DNA of 64,000 bases from Mucilaginibacter sp. PPCGB 2223 (GCF_001705515.1 NZ_MDJS01000002.1:682001-746000), one strand, 5' to 3'. Positions 54,537 through 64,000 are shown, counted from the first letter of the stretch. Notes: generated by a model from the sequence alone, not told the origin. Translations and numbers: made by a program.

Positions 54537-55400
54537 GCCGGTTAGCACAGCCGCAATGAGTCTTTGTTTATTATTTATTAACGAATAGATGCGATGATAT
54601 AAGTTTTGATACCTGTTGCAACCGACACGTGAAAAATCAATTAATCGTAAATTTGACATTTAATATTATCCGGTCATATTAATTAGTGCCAGCGGATATT
54701 TTACTTCATTATTTTGCCTTCAAAATATTCAAGGCCGGGGGCGTTAAACTAAGGGTTAACACCGGTCGGCGGCGTTGCCGATAAAATACGCAGCAGATAT
54801 GGTCATCGGGCAGGTGCCATTTTTGTAACCGACGATCCTTTGCTATCCGGATTTTTTCAGAAAAAAATTAAAAATGTTACAAAAAAAATGCATTGTGTTT
54901 TTTGCGTATCGTAATTTTTTCATGCCTCACCTGCCTTGATACGTTTAACGAATTTTTTGTGCCAAATTACACTGTGAACGCAATAAATTTTAAGCGTATC
55001 AAAAAAAATGATACGCTTAAAAAGCGCCCCGAAATGGCTTTTTTTTACTTGCATTTGCCACAAATTGTACTTTACATTTACACATCGGTTAGGCTAATGC
55101 CGGGTGTAAATCCGGTTGAATGAGCTACCCGGAAGGCCTGCCTGGCCGCATAAACCAATTGTGATTTTTTAATACCCGAGTGCTTAAACCAACTAATAAA
55201 TTAACCAAGTTTTAAACTAAATTTTATGAAGAGAACAGTACCCCTCCCCAACCTAACGCGCCACAGTTAAGCGCCTCGACCAACTAAATTATAACGGATA
55301 TAATAATTATTTCCGATGGTATTAAAAAATAATACCTCCGGTTTGCACGCGTCCGTTTTAACCAGTTAAATACTAACCCATCCTAATTAAAATTACTGAT
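54537..55400 (+). other. 864-bp leader and regulatory region upstream of susC
   Basis: No gene is supported; a 76-codon frame at 54893-55123 is low-complexity and overlaps the hairpin region. The region holds four copies of a (G/A)CGTATC motif, a perfect 13-bp hairpin (54988-55022) and a weak promoter-like pair, TTG (55049-55051) with TACATTTA (55073-55080), 21 bases apart. Long untranslated leaders before susC genes are common and often regulatory. Confidence 0.55.
54901..55022 (+). promoter_or_regulatory. Cluster of (G/A)CGTATC motifs with a perfect hairpin
   Basis: Copies are TTTGCGTATCGTAA (54901-54914), the inverted TTGATACGTTTAACG (54936-54950), TTTTAAGCGTATC (54988-55000) and the inverted GATACGCTTAAAA (55010-55022). 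The last two form a perfect 13-bp stem around an A-rich nine-base loop, without a following T-run. A similar site, TTTAAAGCGTATCG, lies upstream of the GH30 operon at 44961. Candidate operators for one regulator of the locus. Confidence 0.5.
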
Positions 55401-58400
55401 ATGGAAAAAATTTGTACTCAAAACTTAATGTCCGGCAAACGGTTTATAGCAGCGGCAATGCGGCTGTTATTGATACTCCCGGTTTTGCTGTTGATATTTT
55501 CGGCATCCTTATATGCTCAAAGCTCCATTAAAATTAGCGGTACCATTACCGATGGTAAAGGCGAAACCGTAATCGGGGCCACCGTTAAAGTAAAAGGCAC
55601 CACACTGGGTACCGTTACCGATGTTAACGGAAAGTATACCATCACCGTGCCCAATGCACAATCTGTATTGGTGATCAGCTATATCGGCTTATTGCCCAAA
55701 GAAGAAGTAGTTGGTACCCGTACTGTTATCAACGTTAAATTAGAAGACAATTCGACCAACCTTAACGAGGTTATCGTAACCGGTTACGGCCAGGCCGTGA
55801 CCAAAAGCGATTTGGCGGGCTCTATCAGCAGTGTAAGCGCTAAACAGATACAAGAGCGCCAGCCTGTTAGTCTTGCCGATGCCTTGGAGGGCCAGATAGC
55901 AGGCGCGCAGGTAACTACCGATGGCGGCGACCCGCTTTCGCAAGGCACCGTGCAGGTGCGCGGGGCTTCAACGTTAAGCGGTGGTAATGGTCCATTGTAT
56001 GTTATCGACGGTGTCCTGAATGACGACGCTACCTTCCTGAACCCTCAGGATATCTTATCTATCGAAGTGCTGAAAGATGCTGCATCGGCCGCCATTTATG
56101 GCGTGCGCGGCGCTAACGGTGTAATCATTATCACCACCAAAGGCGGTAAAGAAGGCAAAATGAAAGTTACGGCCAACTACTACCACTTGTTTGGTAAACT
56201 GGCCCATAAACTGCAAACTACTTCGCCACGCGATATCACTTACTACCGCCGTGTTGAAAACGGTGGTGCGGGTACCGGAGCAGCGGTTAACCCCGACTCG
56301 GTTTCGGTTTTTGATAACCAGGATAACGAGTACCAGGACCTGCTTTACCGCACCGGTAATAAAGACAACATTAACCTTACCGTTAGCGGTGGCTCGAAAG
56401 CAGTGTTGTATTACCTGGGCTTCAACTATTTTAACGACCGTTCGATCATTATCAATAGCTACGCACAAAACTTTACAACCATTTTCAATACCGACTTCCA
56501 GGCTTCGGATAAGTTCAAGATCACCAACCACATCTCTTTAGGATACGTTACCGGTAACAGAATTGATGTTGGCAACACGGCCAGTACGGTATTCCAGCGT
56601 AACCCATGGGTATCGCTGTACCGGCCCGACGGCTCGATGGCCGGCTACGTAGAATCCAAACGTAACCCGGTGGCTTATGCATTATACGCCCAGAATTATC
56701 CTACTAATTATATTATTCAGGATAATATTACCGGCAGTTACCAGCTAACAAAAGATCTTAAGTTCACTACTTCGTTCAACGGACGTTTAGATTTGAACGG
56801 CACTGAAACCTTTATCCCGCTATCGATAACATCGGGAGCTTTGGGGCCAAACAGCGGTTCGAGCAGCAGCGACACCAAGCTGTCGTACGAGATACAAGCT
56901 TTTTTTAACTATAACAAACGCATAGGCAAAGACCACAACATTACTGCCGTATTAGGTACCAGCTATGATCACCACAAGGATAATGGCTTTAATATCGGCC
57001 TGCAGAACTACCTGAGCGAAAATGTGCGTGTATCAACCGCCGCCGACCTTTTAACCCAGTCATCAGCTACCAATACTTACGTATCATCATATTATGCAAC
57101 CCAGTCGGTGTTTGCACGCGCACAGTATGGGTATAAAGACAAATACATTGTTAACGGCACCTTCCGCCGCGACGGCTCTTCAAGGTTCGGCCCGGCTAAC
57201 CAGTATGGTAATTTTGGCGCGTTCGGTGCAGCATGGCGCTTCTCGGCCGAGCCTTTCATGGCCTGGTCGAAAAAATGGCTCGATGATGCCAAATTGCGTT
57301 ACAGCATAGGTACTTTGGGTAATGATAACCTGCGTAACGACTTTTTATATCTTACCCTGCTTAACTTTGGTGCAGGCACGGTTGCCAACAACAGCGGTTC
57401 GTACTTTGGTAACAATGGCGCTTATGTAAGTGCCAACCTGGGTAACCCAACCTTACACTGGGAGCAAACCCAAACCCAAAACTTTGGTTTGGACCTGACC
57501 ATGTTCAACGGCCGTTTAACCGTTACGCCGGAGTACTATATCAAAAAAACAAACGGGTTATTATCATCGCAGATATTGCCTGAAGAAACCGGTTTAAAAT
57601 CTGGAGCTATCAACTTAGGTAATATCCAGAACCATGGTTTTGAGGTAACACTGACCGGTACGCCGATTGCCAAGAAAGATTTTTCGTGGAATATCAACGG
57701 AAACATCACTTTCCAGAATGCCGCGGTGATCACATCGCTGGCCTCTACCGCTACTGCGATACAAGGTTCATACCTGGTTACGCAGGGTGGCCATATCGGC
57801 GATTTTTACCTGTTGAAAAACTTAGGCGTTTATCGCTGGGATGTATCTAACGCATACGATGCCGCCGGCAACATGTTAACTCCCATTGGCGTAAACGCAG
57901 CCGGTACTACTGCAACCGGTTATACAGAGCCCGATGGAACCCCTTATACCGGTACCATCAGGCAGATGACCCGTAATGGGAAAGTGCTGAACGGTGGCGC
58001 TACCATTTGGCAGGATATCAATAACGATGGTGTGATAGATGAGAACGACCGCCAGGTGCTGGGCAACGGTATTCCAAAAGTATTCTGGGGCATCACCAAC
58101 TTCTTTACCTATAAAGGCTTTACCCTGAACGTTACCTTCAATGCATCGTTCGGTAATAAAATATACAACTCTATTGCCAACGGTTTGAACCTCGAATCGT
58201 CGAACTATACACCGCCGACTGTAGCCGCTATCTACAACTCATGGATACATCCCGGCGATGTTGCTATCTATCCAAACATGAACGGCTCGGTTAAAGATAC
58301 TTACGGTTCTATCGCAAACGGCGAAAACAGCCTGTATCTCGAAAACGGCGCATTCATCAGGTTAACAAGCGCTAAGCTGACTTACAACCTGCCGAAAAGC

Positions 58401-58586
58401 CTGTTGAGCAAAGCCAAAATACAAACTTTCAATGTGTATGTATATGGCAACAACCTGGCTACCTGGACAAATTACAGCTGGTACGATCCGGAGTTTACAA
58501 CAAGCAACTTTTTACAACCAGGATTTGACAATGGTAAGTACCCTCGTCGCCGTGAACTGGGTATAGGTGTAAACATCGGTTTCTAA
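55401..58586 (+). CDS. SusC/RagA-type TonB-dependent outer-membrane transporter
   Basis: 1061 residues. A long N-terminal signal peptide ends near LIFSASLYAQ (about residue 40). A CarboxypepD_reg-like domain spans about 45-125 (ISGTITDGKGETVIGATVKVKG), and NEVIVTGYG leads into the plug domain (about 130-245), with VRGASTLSGGNGPLYVIDGV and YGVRGANGVIIITTK. A 22-strand barrel fills the rest and ends in GIGVNIGF. Imports oligosaccharides across the outer membrane in complex with the SusD protein encoded 19 bases downstream. No anti-sigma/ECF pair is adjacent, so control likely comes from elsewhere, possibly the neighbouring sensor. Confidence 0.95.
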   Translation: MEKICTQNLMSGKRFIAAAMRLLLILPVLLLIFSASLYAQSSIKISGTITDGKGETVIGATVKVKGTTLGTVTDVNGKYTITVPNAQSVLVISYIGLLPKEEVVGTRTVINVKLEDNSTNLNEVIVTGYGQAVTKSDLAGSISSVSAKQIQERQPVSLADALEGQIAGAQVTTDGGDPLSQGTVQVRGASTLSGGNGPLYVIDGVLNDDATFLNPQDILSIEVLKDAASAAIYGVRGANGVIIITTKGGKEGKMKVTANYYHLFGKLAHKLQTTSPRDITYYRRVENGGAGTGAAVNPDSVSVFDNQDNEYQDLLYRTGNKDNINLTVSGGSKAVLYYLGFNYFNDRSIIINSYAQNFTTIFNTDFQASDKFKITNHISLGYVTGNRIDVGNTASTVFQRNPWVSLYRPDGSMAGYVESKRNPVAYALYAQNYPTNYIIQDNITGSYQLTKDLKFTTSFNGRLDLNGTETFIPLSITSGALGPNSGSSSSDTKLSYEIQAFFNYNKRIGKDHNITAVLGTSYDHHKDNGFNIGLQNYLSENVRVSTAADLLTQSSATNTYVSSYYATQSVFARAQYGYKDKYIVNGTFRRDGSSRFGPANQYGNFGAFGAAWRFSAEPFMAWSKKWLDDAKLRYSIGTLGNDNLRNDFLYLTLLNFGAGTVANNSGSYFGNNGAYVSANLGNPTLHWEQTQTQNFGLDLTMFNGRLTVTPEYYIKKTNGLLSSQILPEETGLKSGAINLGNIQNHGFEVTLTGTPIAKKDFSWNINGNITFQNAAVITSLASTATAIQGSYLVTQGGHIGDFYLLKNLGVYRWDVSNAYDAAGNMLTPIGVNAAGTTATGYTEPDGTPYTGTIRQMTRNGKVLNGGATIWQDINNDGVIDENDRQVLGNGIPKVFWGITNFFTYKGFTLNVTFNASFGNKIYNSIANGLNLESSNYTPPTVAAIYNSWIHPGDVAIYPNMNGSVKDTYGSIANGENSLYLENGAFIRLTSAKLTYNLPKSLLSKAKIQTFNVYVYGNNLATWTNYSWYDPEFTTSNFLQPGFDNGKYPRRRELGIGVNIGF

Positions 58587-58605
58587 AACAACAAAGATCA
58601 AGATC

Positions 58606-60222
58606 ATGAAAACAAAAAATATATTAATTGTTGCATCGCTTTTAGGCTTGTTGGCATTGGTGGGCAGCTGTAAAAAAAGTATAACTCTCGATCCGCCGAG
58701 CGGTGTTGAGGTCGACAACTATTTCAAAAACGGTAAAGATATTACAGCAAGTCTGGCCGGTATCTACTCAGCTTTCCAGGAAGAGATGGAAGGTACGGGG
58801 TCGGGTTCGGACGAGGGTACCGGTGGCCGTTACCACTATTGGGGCGATGTTCGTACCGAAACCTTTAAAGGGTCTACCTATGCTACTTACAGCGTGAACG
58901 AGATGGCCAACAACACCATCGAGTTTGGTAACCAGGCTACCGACTGGGCAGGTTTATACCGCGTAATTACCCGCTGTAACCTGGGTATAGCAAATTATCA
59001 GAATGTTCTGCAATACGATATCAACCTTACCCAAGCTACAGTAAACAACTCGCTGGCCCAGGCTTATGCCATGCGTGCCGAAAGTTATTTTTACATTGTA
59101 AGGTTATGGGGCGATGCGCCGGTTTGGACCGAGCCTTATACAGATATCCTTACCTCGGGCAGTAAACCGCGTACCAAAGCTTTAACTATTATCGACTCGC
59201 TGATTATTCCTGACCTGAACAAGGCTTACAACCTGATCCAAAAAAACCAGACGCCAACTGTTTGGTACATGAACGAGGCGGCTATTTGTGCTGTTATGGC
59301 CGATGTTTACATGTGGCGTGCAAGCATCCCAACCGGCGGTGGCGGCGGCGCGGCTGATTGGAACAACGCACTAACCTGGTTCACTAACCTGCAAAAGGCT
59401 AAAAATGCAACCGGGACAACTTATGCCCTTCCGGCTGGAAACCCGATCGGTGCGCTCGAAACCGGTACCAACTGGAAGAACAACTTCCTTACACCGGCAA
59501 ACTCGGTCGAGCCGATCTGGAGCATCTATTGGGATTATACCGCAAACGGTTGTGCCTGTATACCTGTTTTCGTAGGTACAAGCAACAACCCGGTACAGTT
59601 AGACCCTGCTTTCCAGATCGATTTTAAACGTTTCTATAAAACAGATGTACGCGTATCAAAAAGTATCGATACTGTAAATACGCTTAACCATATCAACATG
59701 TTGTATAAATACTACAACTTAACGCCAACCTCGGGTGGTATCACACCGGCAACTGCCAATGCCAATTACAACGTGTACCTGCCGATGTACCGTTTGGCCG
59801 ACATTTACCTTTCGATGGCCGAATGTTATGCCGAGCTGGGCGATCTCACCAACGCACTTAAGTACCTCAACTTTGTGTACATCCGCGCAAGGTACCAGGC
59901 AACAACACCTTCATCAACCGGTATCGCAGCCAGTGCAGTGCCAACGCAGGCAAGTATGATCGACGCAATCATCAACGAATCGAAATACGAATTGCTGGGC
60001 GAAGGCAAACGCTGGTTTGTATTAGTACGTACCGGTCGCGTTCACCAGATCATGGACCCTATCTTAAATCAGCGTAACGCTACTACCTCAGTGGTTGGCG
60101 GTGTTACGGTTACAACACCTGATACGAGGGGCTTTATCGATGCGCCAAACAGGTACTACTGGCCGGTTAGCCAGAGCGCGCTGAACGCTAATAAATTACT
60201 GAAACAAAATCCGGGATATTAA
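58606..60222 (+). CDS. SusD/RagB-family glycan-binding lipoprotein
   Basis: 538 residues. The lipoprotein signal LIVASLLGLLALVGSC places the lipidated Cys near residue 22. The mature protein shows SusD features: the N-terminal LDPPSGVEVDNYFKNGKDI, a TPR-like helical region with AQAYAMRAESYFYIVRLWGDAPVW, and the C-terminal ESKYELLGEGKRWFVLVRTGRV. It forms the lid of the SusC transporter and captures glycan at the cell surface. It is in one operon with susC and the following lipoprotein gene. Confidence 0.95.
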   Translation: MKTKNILIVASLLGLLALVGSCKKSITLDPPSGVEVDNYFKNGKDITASLAGIYSAFQEEMEGTGSGSDEGTGGRYHYWGDVRTETFKGSTYATYSVNEMANNTIEFGNQATDWAGLYRVITRCNLGIANYQNVLQYDINLTQATVNNSLAQAYAMRAESYFYIVRLWGDAPVWTEPYTDILTSGSKPRTKALTIIDSLIIPDLNKAYNLIQKNQTPTVWYMNEAAICAVMADVYMWRASIPTGGGGGAADWNNALTWFTNLQKAKNATGTTYALPAGNPIGALETGTNWKNNFLTPANSVEPIWSIYWDYTANGCACIPVFVGTSNNPVQLDPAFQIDFKRFYKTDVRVSKSIDTVNTLNHINMLYKYYNLTPTSGGITPATANANYNVYLPMYRLADIYLSMAECYAELGDLTNALKYLNFVYIRARYQATTPSSTGIAASAVPTQASMIDAIINESKYELLGEGKRWFVLVRTGRVHQIMDPILNQRNATTSVVGGVTVTTPDTRGFIDAPNRYYWPVSQSALNANKLLKQNPGY

Positions 60223-60233
60223 TTAAAACAGCC

Positions 60234-60953
60234 ATGAAAAGAATAACCATATTTTCAATAATAGCAGTTGCATTTCTGGGCATCGGTTCGTTAATGTCCG
60301 GATGTTCGCTGGCAGGTTTAAGTCTGCAAAAAGACTATAACCGCTCACTCGACGATACGCTCGATGCGCACGTTTACAAAACGGCGTGGGGCTATCTAAA
60401 ATCGCGCGCTTATCAAAACGCATCGCCAAGCGATACGATCTTCCGCCGTATGTACGACGGGATCATCTATTCAGGTATCGATACCAACGAATACACCAAG
60501 CCTAACCGTACTTATATATTCCTGCAAAATACGGTGGTAACCGGCCAGCTTTGGGCCAAATACAAAAATGGCTCGGCAGTCGGCACCAAGTGGCAAAGCT
60601 ATTCGAAAACAGATGTGAAGAACTACCTTTCATACCTGATTTTGCTGGGAACCTATACACACCGTAATTTATCGGTAACCAAAGACCAGGAAATACAAAC
60701 GTTGGCGCCTGCCGGGGTATACACTACCAATCCAACTACGTTTTTGGCGCCGGGTACTTTTAACCCCAATCCAAATTCAACCATGATGGTGCACGTGTCC
60801 AACGCCAATACAGTTACATCGCAATTGGATTACCCGATTGTGCTGAACACCAGCATTAACGTTAACGTGAGCGATTTACTGGCAACCAATGGAGTAATTG
60901 ACGTATTAAGCGGAAGTACAAACCCTCCGCCGTTCTTTTTCCCTCCACAATAA
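60234..60953 (+). CDS. Lipoprotein downstream of susD, possibly fasciclin-like
   Basis: 239 residues. The signal IIAVAFLGIGSLMSGC gives a lipobox Cys at about residue 24. The segment TLDAHVYKTAWGYLKSRAYQ and the later NVNVSDLLATNGVIDVLSG recall fasciclin-like domains, but weakly. It sits where SusE/SusF-type surface glycan-binding proteins are normally encoded, 11 bases after susD, and a strong terminator follows. A glycan-binding role is inferred from position. The Pro-rich end (NPPPFFFPPQ) is unusual. Confidence 0.75.
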   Translation: MKRITIFSIIAVAFLGIGSLMSGCSLAGLSLQKDYNRSLDDTLDAHVYKTAWGYLKSRAYQNASPSDTIFRRMYDGIIYSGIDTNEYTKPNRTYIFLQNTVVTGQLWAKYKNGSAVGTKWQSYSKTDVKNYLSYLILLGTYTHRNLSVTKDQEIQTLAPAGVYTTNPTTFLAPGTFNPNPNSTMMVHVSNANTVTSQLDYPIVLNTSINVNVSDLLATNGVIDVLSGSTNPPPFFFPPQ

Positions 60954-60960
60954 CAAATCT

Positions 60961-60994
60961 ATAAAGCGTGCTGCTGTATAGTAGCACGCTTTAT
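60961..60994 (+). terminator. Terminator of the susC-susD-lipoprotein operon
   Basis: A perfect 12-bp stem (ATAAAGCGTGCT with AGCACGCTTTAT) surrounds a ten-base loop, directly after the stop codon. The T-run is short, but the stem is strong and its arms are A- and T-rich at the base. Confidence 0.85.
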
Positions 60995-61212
60995 TAAAAC
61001 CACCCTGATTAATAAATAACACCCAGATGTAAATTAAGCTTAACAGTTAGCTGTTAAGGTGGAATTATAGCTCATCGTTTAAAAATATTTTTACATGACT
61101 GTAATTCACACAGAAATTAAATTTTTAATACGGGGACAGCAATCCCTTTAATTACAGTTATGCTTTTTACAATGTGCAAAGCATTCGCAAAAGGCAGATA
61201 AATAATCTTAAA

Positions 61213-63477
61213 ATGTTTAAAAAAAGGTTTTTGGCCCTGTTTTGTTTAGCCGGCATTAGTTGTGTGGCTTTTGCGCAGCAGCAAAATAAAAATAGTGCAG
61301 CCGATATAGAAAGCAAAATAGATGCCCTGATGGCGAAAATGACTTTGGAGGAAAAAGTTGGCCAGTTAAACCAATACACCGGCGACCGCCTGGCAACAGG
61401 ACCGTTTTCGCCTAACAGTACCAAAACCGAAGATATTAAAGCCGGCCGCGTTGGCTCAATGCTCAATGTGCGCGGCGCTAAAGATACACGCGATGTACAA
61501 GCTTTGGCTTTACAATCACGATTAAAAATACCCTTACTTTTTGGCCTGGATGTGATCCACGGCTACCGTACTACTTTCCCGATACCATTAGCGGAAGCTG
61601 CCAGCTGGGATATGGATGCCGTTAAGCTTTCGGCCCGCACCGCAGCTGCCGAAGCAGCAGCATCCGGCCTGCACTGGACGTTTGCGCCTATGGTTGATAT
61701 TACCCGCGATGCCCGCTGGGGCCGCGTGATGGAAGGAGCCGGCGAAGATACGTATCTCGGTTCGGCTATAGCCACGGCACGTGTAAAAGGTTTCCAGGGC
61801 GATGGTCTGGGTAACCTTGACGCGATTATGGCTTGCGCCAAGCACTTTGCCGCTTATGGCGCAGGTGTTGCCGGCCGCGAGTATAACTCGGTTGATATGA
61901 GCGACCGTCAGCTTTGGGAAGTTTACCTGCCACCGTTTAAAGCCGCGCTGGATGCAGGCGCAGCTACTTTCATGAACTCGTTTAACGAGCTGAACGGTAT
62001 TCCGGCAACTGGCAATGTTTATTTACAGCGCGATATTTTAAAAGGTAAATGGAACTTCCAGGGCTTTGTAGTGAGCGACTGGGGTTCGATAGGCGAGATG
62101 GTTGCGCATGGCTTCGCCAAAAATAAATCAGAAGCCGGTCGTTTAGCTATCACCGCCGGCAGCGATATGGATATGGAGAGCCACAGTTATGTTGATAACC
62201 TGGTAAAGCTGGTGAACGATGGTAAGGTATCTGTCGACCTGGTGAACGATGCCGTGCGCCGTATCCTGCGTAAAAAATTTGAACTGGGTTTATTCGATGA
62301 TCCTTACCGCTTTAGCAACCCTGAGCGTGAGGCTAAAGTGTTAAACGACCCCGCCAATAAAAAAACTGCCCGCGAGGTAGCCGATAAAAGCATCGTATTA
62401 CTGAAAAACGAAAAGGACTTGCTACCGCTTTCAAAAAATATAGGTTCGATAGCGGTTGTCGGTCCACTGGCTAAATCCAATATCGATATGATGGGCTTTT
62501 GGTCGGTGAAATGGGATAATGATCATCTAATTTCCCTATACGAAGGCCTGGAAAACAAAGTATCCAAACAAACCAAACTCATTTATGCCAAAGGCTGCAA
62601 TATCAACGACGAGCAGGAAAGCGGCTTTGCTGAAGCGGTGAACGTGGCCAAAAATGCCGATGTAGTGATCATGGCAGTTGGCGAAGCCTATGATATGAGC
62701 GGTGAAGCTAAGAGCCGTACCAACATACACCTGCCTGGCGTGCAGGAAAAGCTGATCAAAGCAGTTAAAGCAACAGGTAAACCGGTGATTGTGCTGGTAA
62801 TGGCGGGCCGGCCGCTGATATTTAACTGGACAGCCAATAACGTTAATTCCATTTTGTATACCTGGTGGCTGGGCAGCGAAGCCGGTAATGCCATGGCCGA
62901 TGTGATCTTTGGCGATTACAATCCATCCGGAAAATTGCCGATGTCGTTCCCGCGTGCCGAAGGCCAGTTACCGTTGTATTATAATCAGAAAAATACCGGC
63001 CGTCCGGTCGTCAATCCTAAGGATGTTCTGTACAAATCGGCTTATATCGATCTGCCTAACACACCCAGATATGCCTTTGGATATGGTTTAAGCTATACAA
63101 CTTTCAGCCTTACCGATCTGAAACTGAGTAAGGAAAAGATCACCAACGGCGAGACGCTTACCGCTACCTGCACGCTTAAAAACACAGGCAAATACGCCGG
63201 TGCCGAAGTAGTGCAATTATATCTGCGCGATATGGTAGCCAGCGTAACCCGCCCGATAAAGGAGCTGAAAGGCTTCCAGAAAGTTTACCTGAAACCAGGC
63301 GAGAGCCGCGAGGTGACTTTTACTGTTGATAAAGAGAAACTTTCTTTTTACGATCAGGCGATGAAATGGACAACCGAGCCCGGCCAGTTTAAACTGATGA
63401 TTGGCAACTCTTCCGATCATATCGTGCTCGAAACCAATTTTGAACTGACAGCCACCACATCTTCTGCACATTTATGA
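61213..63477 (+). CDS. Glycoside hydrolase family 3 beta-glucosidase
   Basis: 754 residues from the ATG at 61213, which begins the signal peptide (FKKRFLALFCLAGISCVAFAQQ). The N-terminal barrel has IPLLFGLDVIHGYRTTFPIP and the nucleophile Asp289 in GFVVSDWGSI. The second alpha/beta domain and a fibronectin type III-like C-terminal domain (about 650-750, KNTGKYAGAEVVQLYLRD) complete the usual layout. It probably releases glucose from beta-gluco-oligosaccharides in the periplasm. It overlaps the lyase gene by four bases (ATGA), and the pair forms a second operon of the locus. Confidence 0.95.
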   Translation: MFKKRFLALFCLAGISCVAFAQQQNKNSAADIESKIDALMAKMTLEEKVGQLNQYTGDRLATGPFSPNSTKTEDIKAGRVGSMLNVRGAKDTRDVQALALQSRLKIPLLFGLDVIHGYRTTFPIPLAEAASWDMDAVKLSARTAAAEAAASGLHWTFAPMVDITRDARWGRVMEGAGEDTYLGSAIATARVKGFQGDGLGNLDAIMACAKHFAAYGAGVAGREYNSVDMSDRQLWEVYLPPFKAALDAGAATFMNSFNELNGIPATGNVYLQRDILKGKWNFQGFVVSDWGSIGEMVAHGFAKNKSEAGRLAITAGSDMDMESHSYVDNLVKLVNDGKVSVDLVNDAVRRILRKKFELGLFDDPYRFSNPEREAKVLNDPANKKTAREVADKSIVLLKNEKDLLPLSKNIGSIAVVGPLAKSNIDMMGFWSVKWDNDHLISLYEGLENKVSKQTKLIYAKGCNINDEQESGFAEAVNVAKNADVVIMAVGEAYDMSGEAKSRTNIHLPGVQEKLIKAVKATGKPVIVLVMAGRPLIFNWTANNVNSILYTWWLGSEAGNAMADVIFGDYNPSGKLPMSFPRAEGQLPLYYNQKNTGRPVVNPKDVLYKSAYIDLPNTPRYAFGYGLSYTTFSLTDLKLSKEKITNGETLTATCTLKNTGKYAGAEVVQLYLRDMVASVTRPIKELKGFQKVYLKPGESREVTFTVDKEKLSFYDQAMKWTTEPGQFKLMIGNSSDHIVLETNFELTATTSSAHL

Positions 63478-64000
63478 GAAAGATAGCTTTATTGATCGCA
63501 TTCGCCGGTTTGTTCGGTTTAGCTAAGGCTCAGTATGTGGGCCTTTCGAACACCGAATTCGATCTGCTGAAGCAAACTATCAAAAGCGATGCTTCAGCCC
63601 AAAAACTTTACGCTTCGTTCCAGTCGGAGGCCGATGCCGCCCTCGGCGAGGCGCCCAATCCCATCGTTAAAATATTATCCGAAGGACACCTGGAAGGCGA
63701 TCCCGACAAGGTAGCCAGCTTAAAAGCGGTGCGCGATGCCGATAAAATTTACGCGTTGGCATTGGTTTACCGGGTTGGCGGCGATAAAAAATATCTGACC
63801 AAAGTACAGGAGTACCTGCTGGCCTGGGCCAAAACCAACAAATCGACCGGCGACCCTATCGACGAAACTAAACTCGAAGCCTTATTTGCAGGTTACGATA
63901 TGGTGCGCGACCAGGTTGAGCCCGATGTCCGTAAGACGATCGACAAGTGGCTGGATAGTATTGCCGATGGCGAACTGAACAGCGATCATGCACGGCCCGG
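63474..64000 (+). CDS. Alginate-lyase-family polysaccharide lyase, N-terminal part (cut by window end)
   Basis: About 175 residues are visible and the frame is open at the window end. A signal peptide (RKIALLIAFAGLFGLAKAQ) precedes a helical domain with DKIYALALVYRVGGDKKYL, YLLAWAKTNKSTGDPIDETKLEALFAGYDMVRDQV, typical of the alginate lyase superfamily (PF05426), which contains PL5- and PL38-type enzymes acting on alginate or glucuronan. The catalytic residues lie beyond the visible part. It is coupled to the GH3 gene by a four-base overlap. The polymer cannot be settled from this fragment. Confidence 0.85.
   Translation, partial: MRKIALLIAFAGLFGLAKAQYVGLSNTEFDLLKQTIKSDASAQKLYASFQSEADAALGEAPNPIVKILSEGHLEGDPDKVASLKAVRDADKIYALALVYRVGGDKKYLTKVQEYLLAWAKTNKSTGDPIDETKLEALFAGYDMVRDQVEPDVRKTIDKWLDSIADGELNSDHARP

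Noticed and set aside
54893..55123. 76-residue plus-strand frame upstream of susC
   Set aside because: The translation is low-complexity, runs through the perfect hairpin and motif cluster, and has no signal peptide or domain; better read as leader sequence.
55226..55270. Short 14-residue frame (KRTVPLPNLTRHS) in the susC leader
   Set aside because: It could be a leader peptide, but there is no support beyond an ATG and a stop, so it is not called.

Overview
The window comes from a Bacteroidota chromosome, most likely family Sphingobacteriaceae and possibly Mucilaginibacter or a close relative (genus is a guess). The signs are a SusC/SusD pair, TonB-dependent receptors with CarboxypepD_reg-like N-termini, a giant surface protein ending in a type IX secretion (gliding-type) sorting domain followed by a PorP/SprF gene, and several -7 boxes of the Bacteroidota form TAnnTTTG. 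There are no rRNA genes, no intact tRNA, no CRISPR array and no complete insertion sequence.

Region 1 (1-10.6 kb) is mostly housekeeping: a short SSB without the usual acidic tail, a small zinc-ribbon protein, a VOC-fold protein, thymidine kinase, an acidic linker protein, then the cell-elongation cluster on the minus strand (mreB, mreC, mreD, mrdA/PBP2, rodA, in transcription order) preceded by purH. A palindromic repeat sits between mreB and mreC. Region 2 (10.6-17.3 kb) has a 0.7-kb gap with GC-rich palindromes, an outer-membrane beta-barrel receptor, a GH65 phosphorylase and porP/sprF. Region 3 (17.4-26.75 kb) is one 3115-residue adhesin-like gene built of about 26 Ig-like repeats, seven of which are associated with an inserted second module; it probably forms an operon with porP/sprF.

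Region 4 (26.75-44.7 kb) is accessory and rich in signalling. It holds a GreA/B-like small protein, a short tRNA-like RNA with a good promoter and terminator, a TPR histidine kinase, a three-gene minus-strand cluster with a holin-like membrane protein, a four-gene operon (secreted duplicated-domain protein, membrane protein, histidine kinase, LuxR-type regulator), an SGNH hydrolase, an MFS/SDR pair, a cytoplasmic-looking class 3 lipase, a six-PAS histidine kinase and an orphan gene.

Region 5 (45-64 kb) is a polysaccharide utilization locus. A tightly packed operon encodes GH30, GH30, GH5-CBM6, ThuA-like and GH9 proteins. It is followed by a 7TM-DISM sensor fused to a transposase-type zinc ribbon, then SusC, SusD and a third lipoprotein with a terminator, then GH3 and an alginate-lyase-family polysaccharide lyase cut by the window end. 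The enzyme set suggests beta-glucan (1,6- and 1,3-linked) and possibly a glucuronan-type polymer; this is inference from families only. Copies of a GCGTATC-type motif lie upstream of both the GH30 operon and susC and may be a shared operator.
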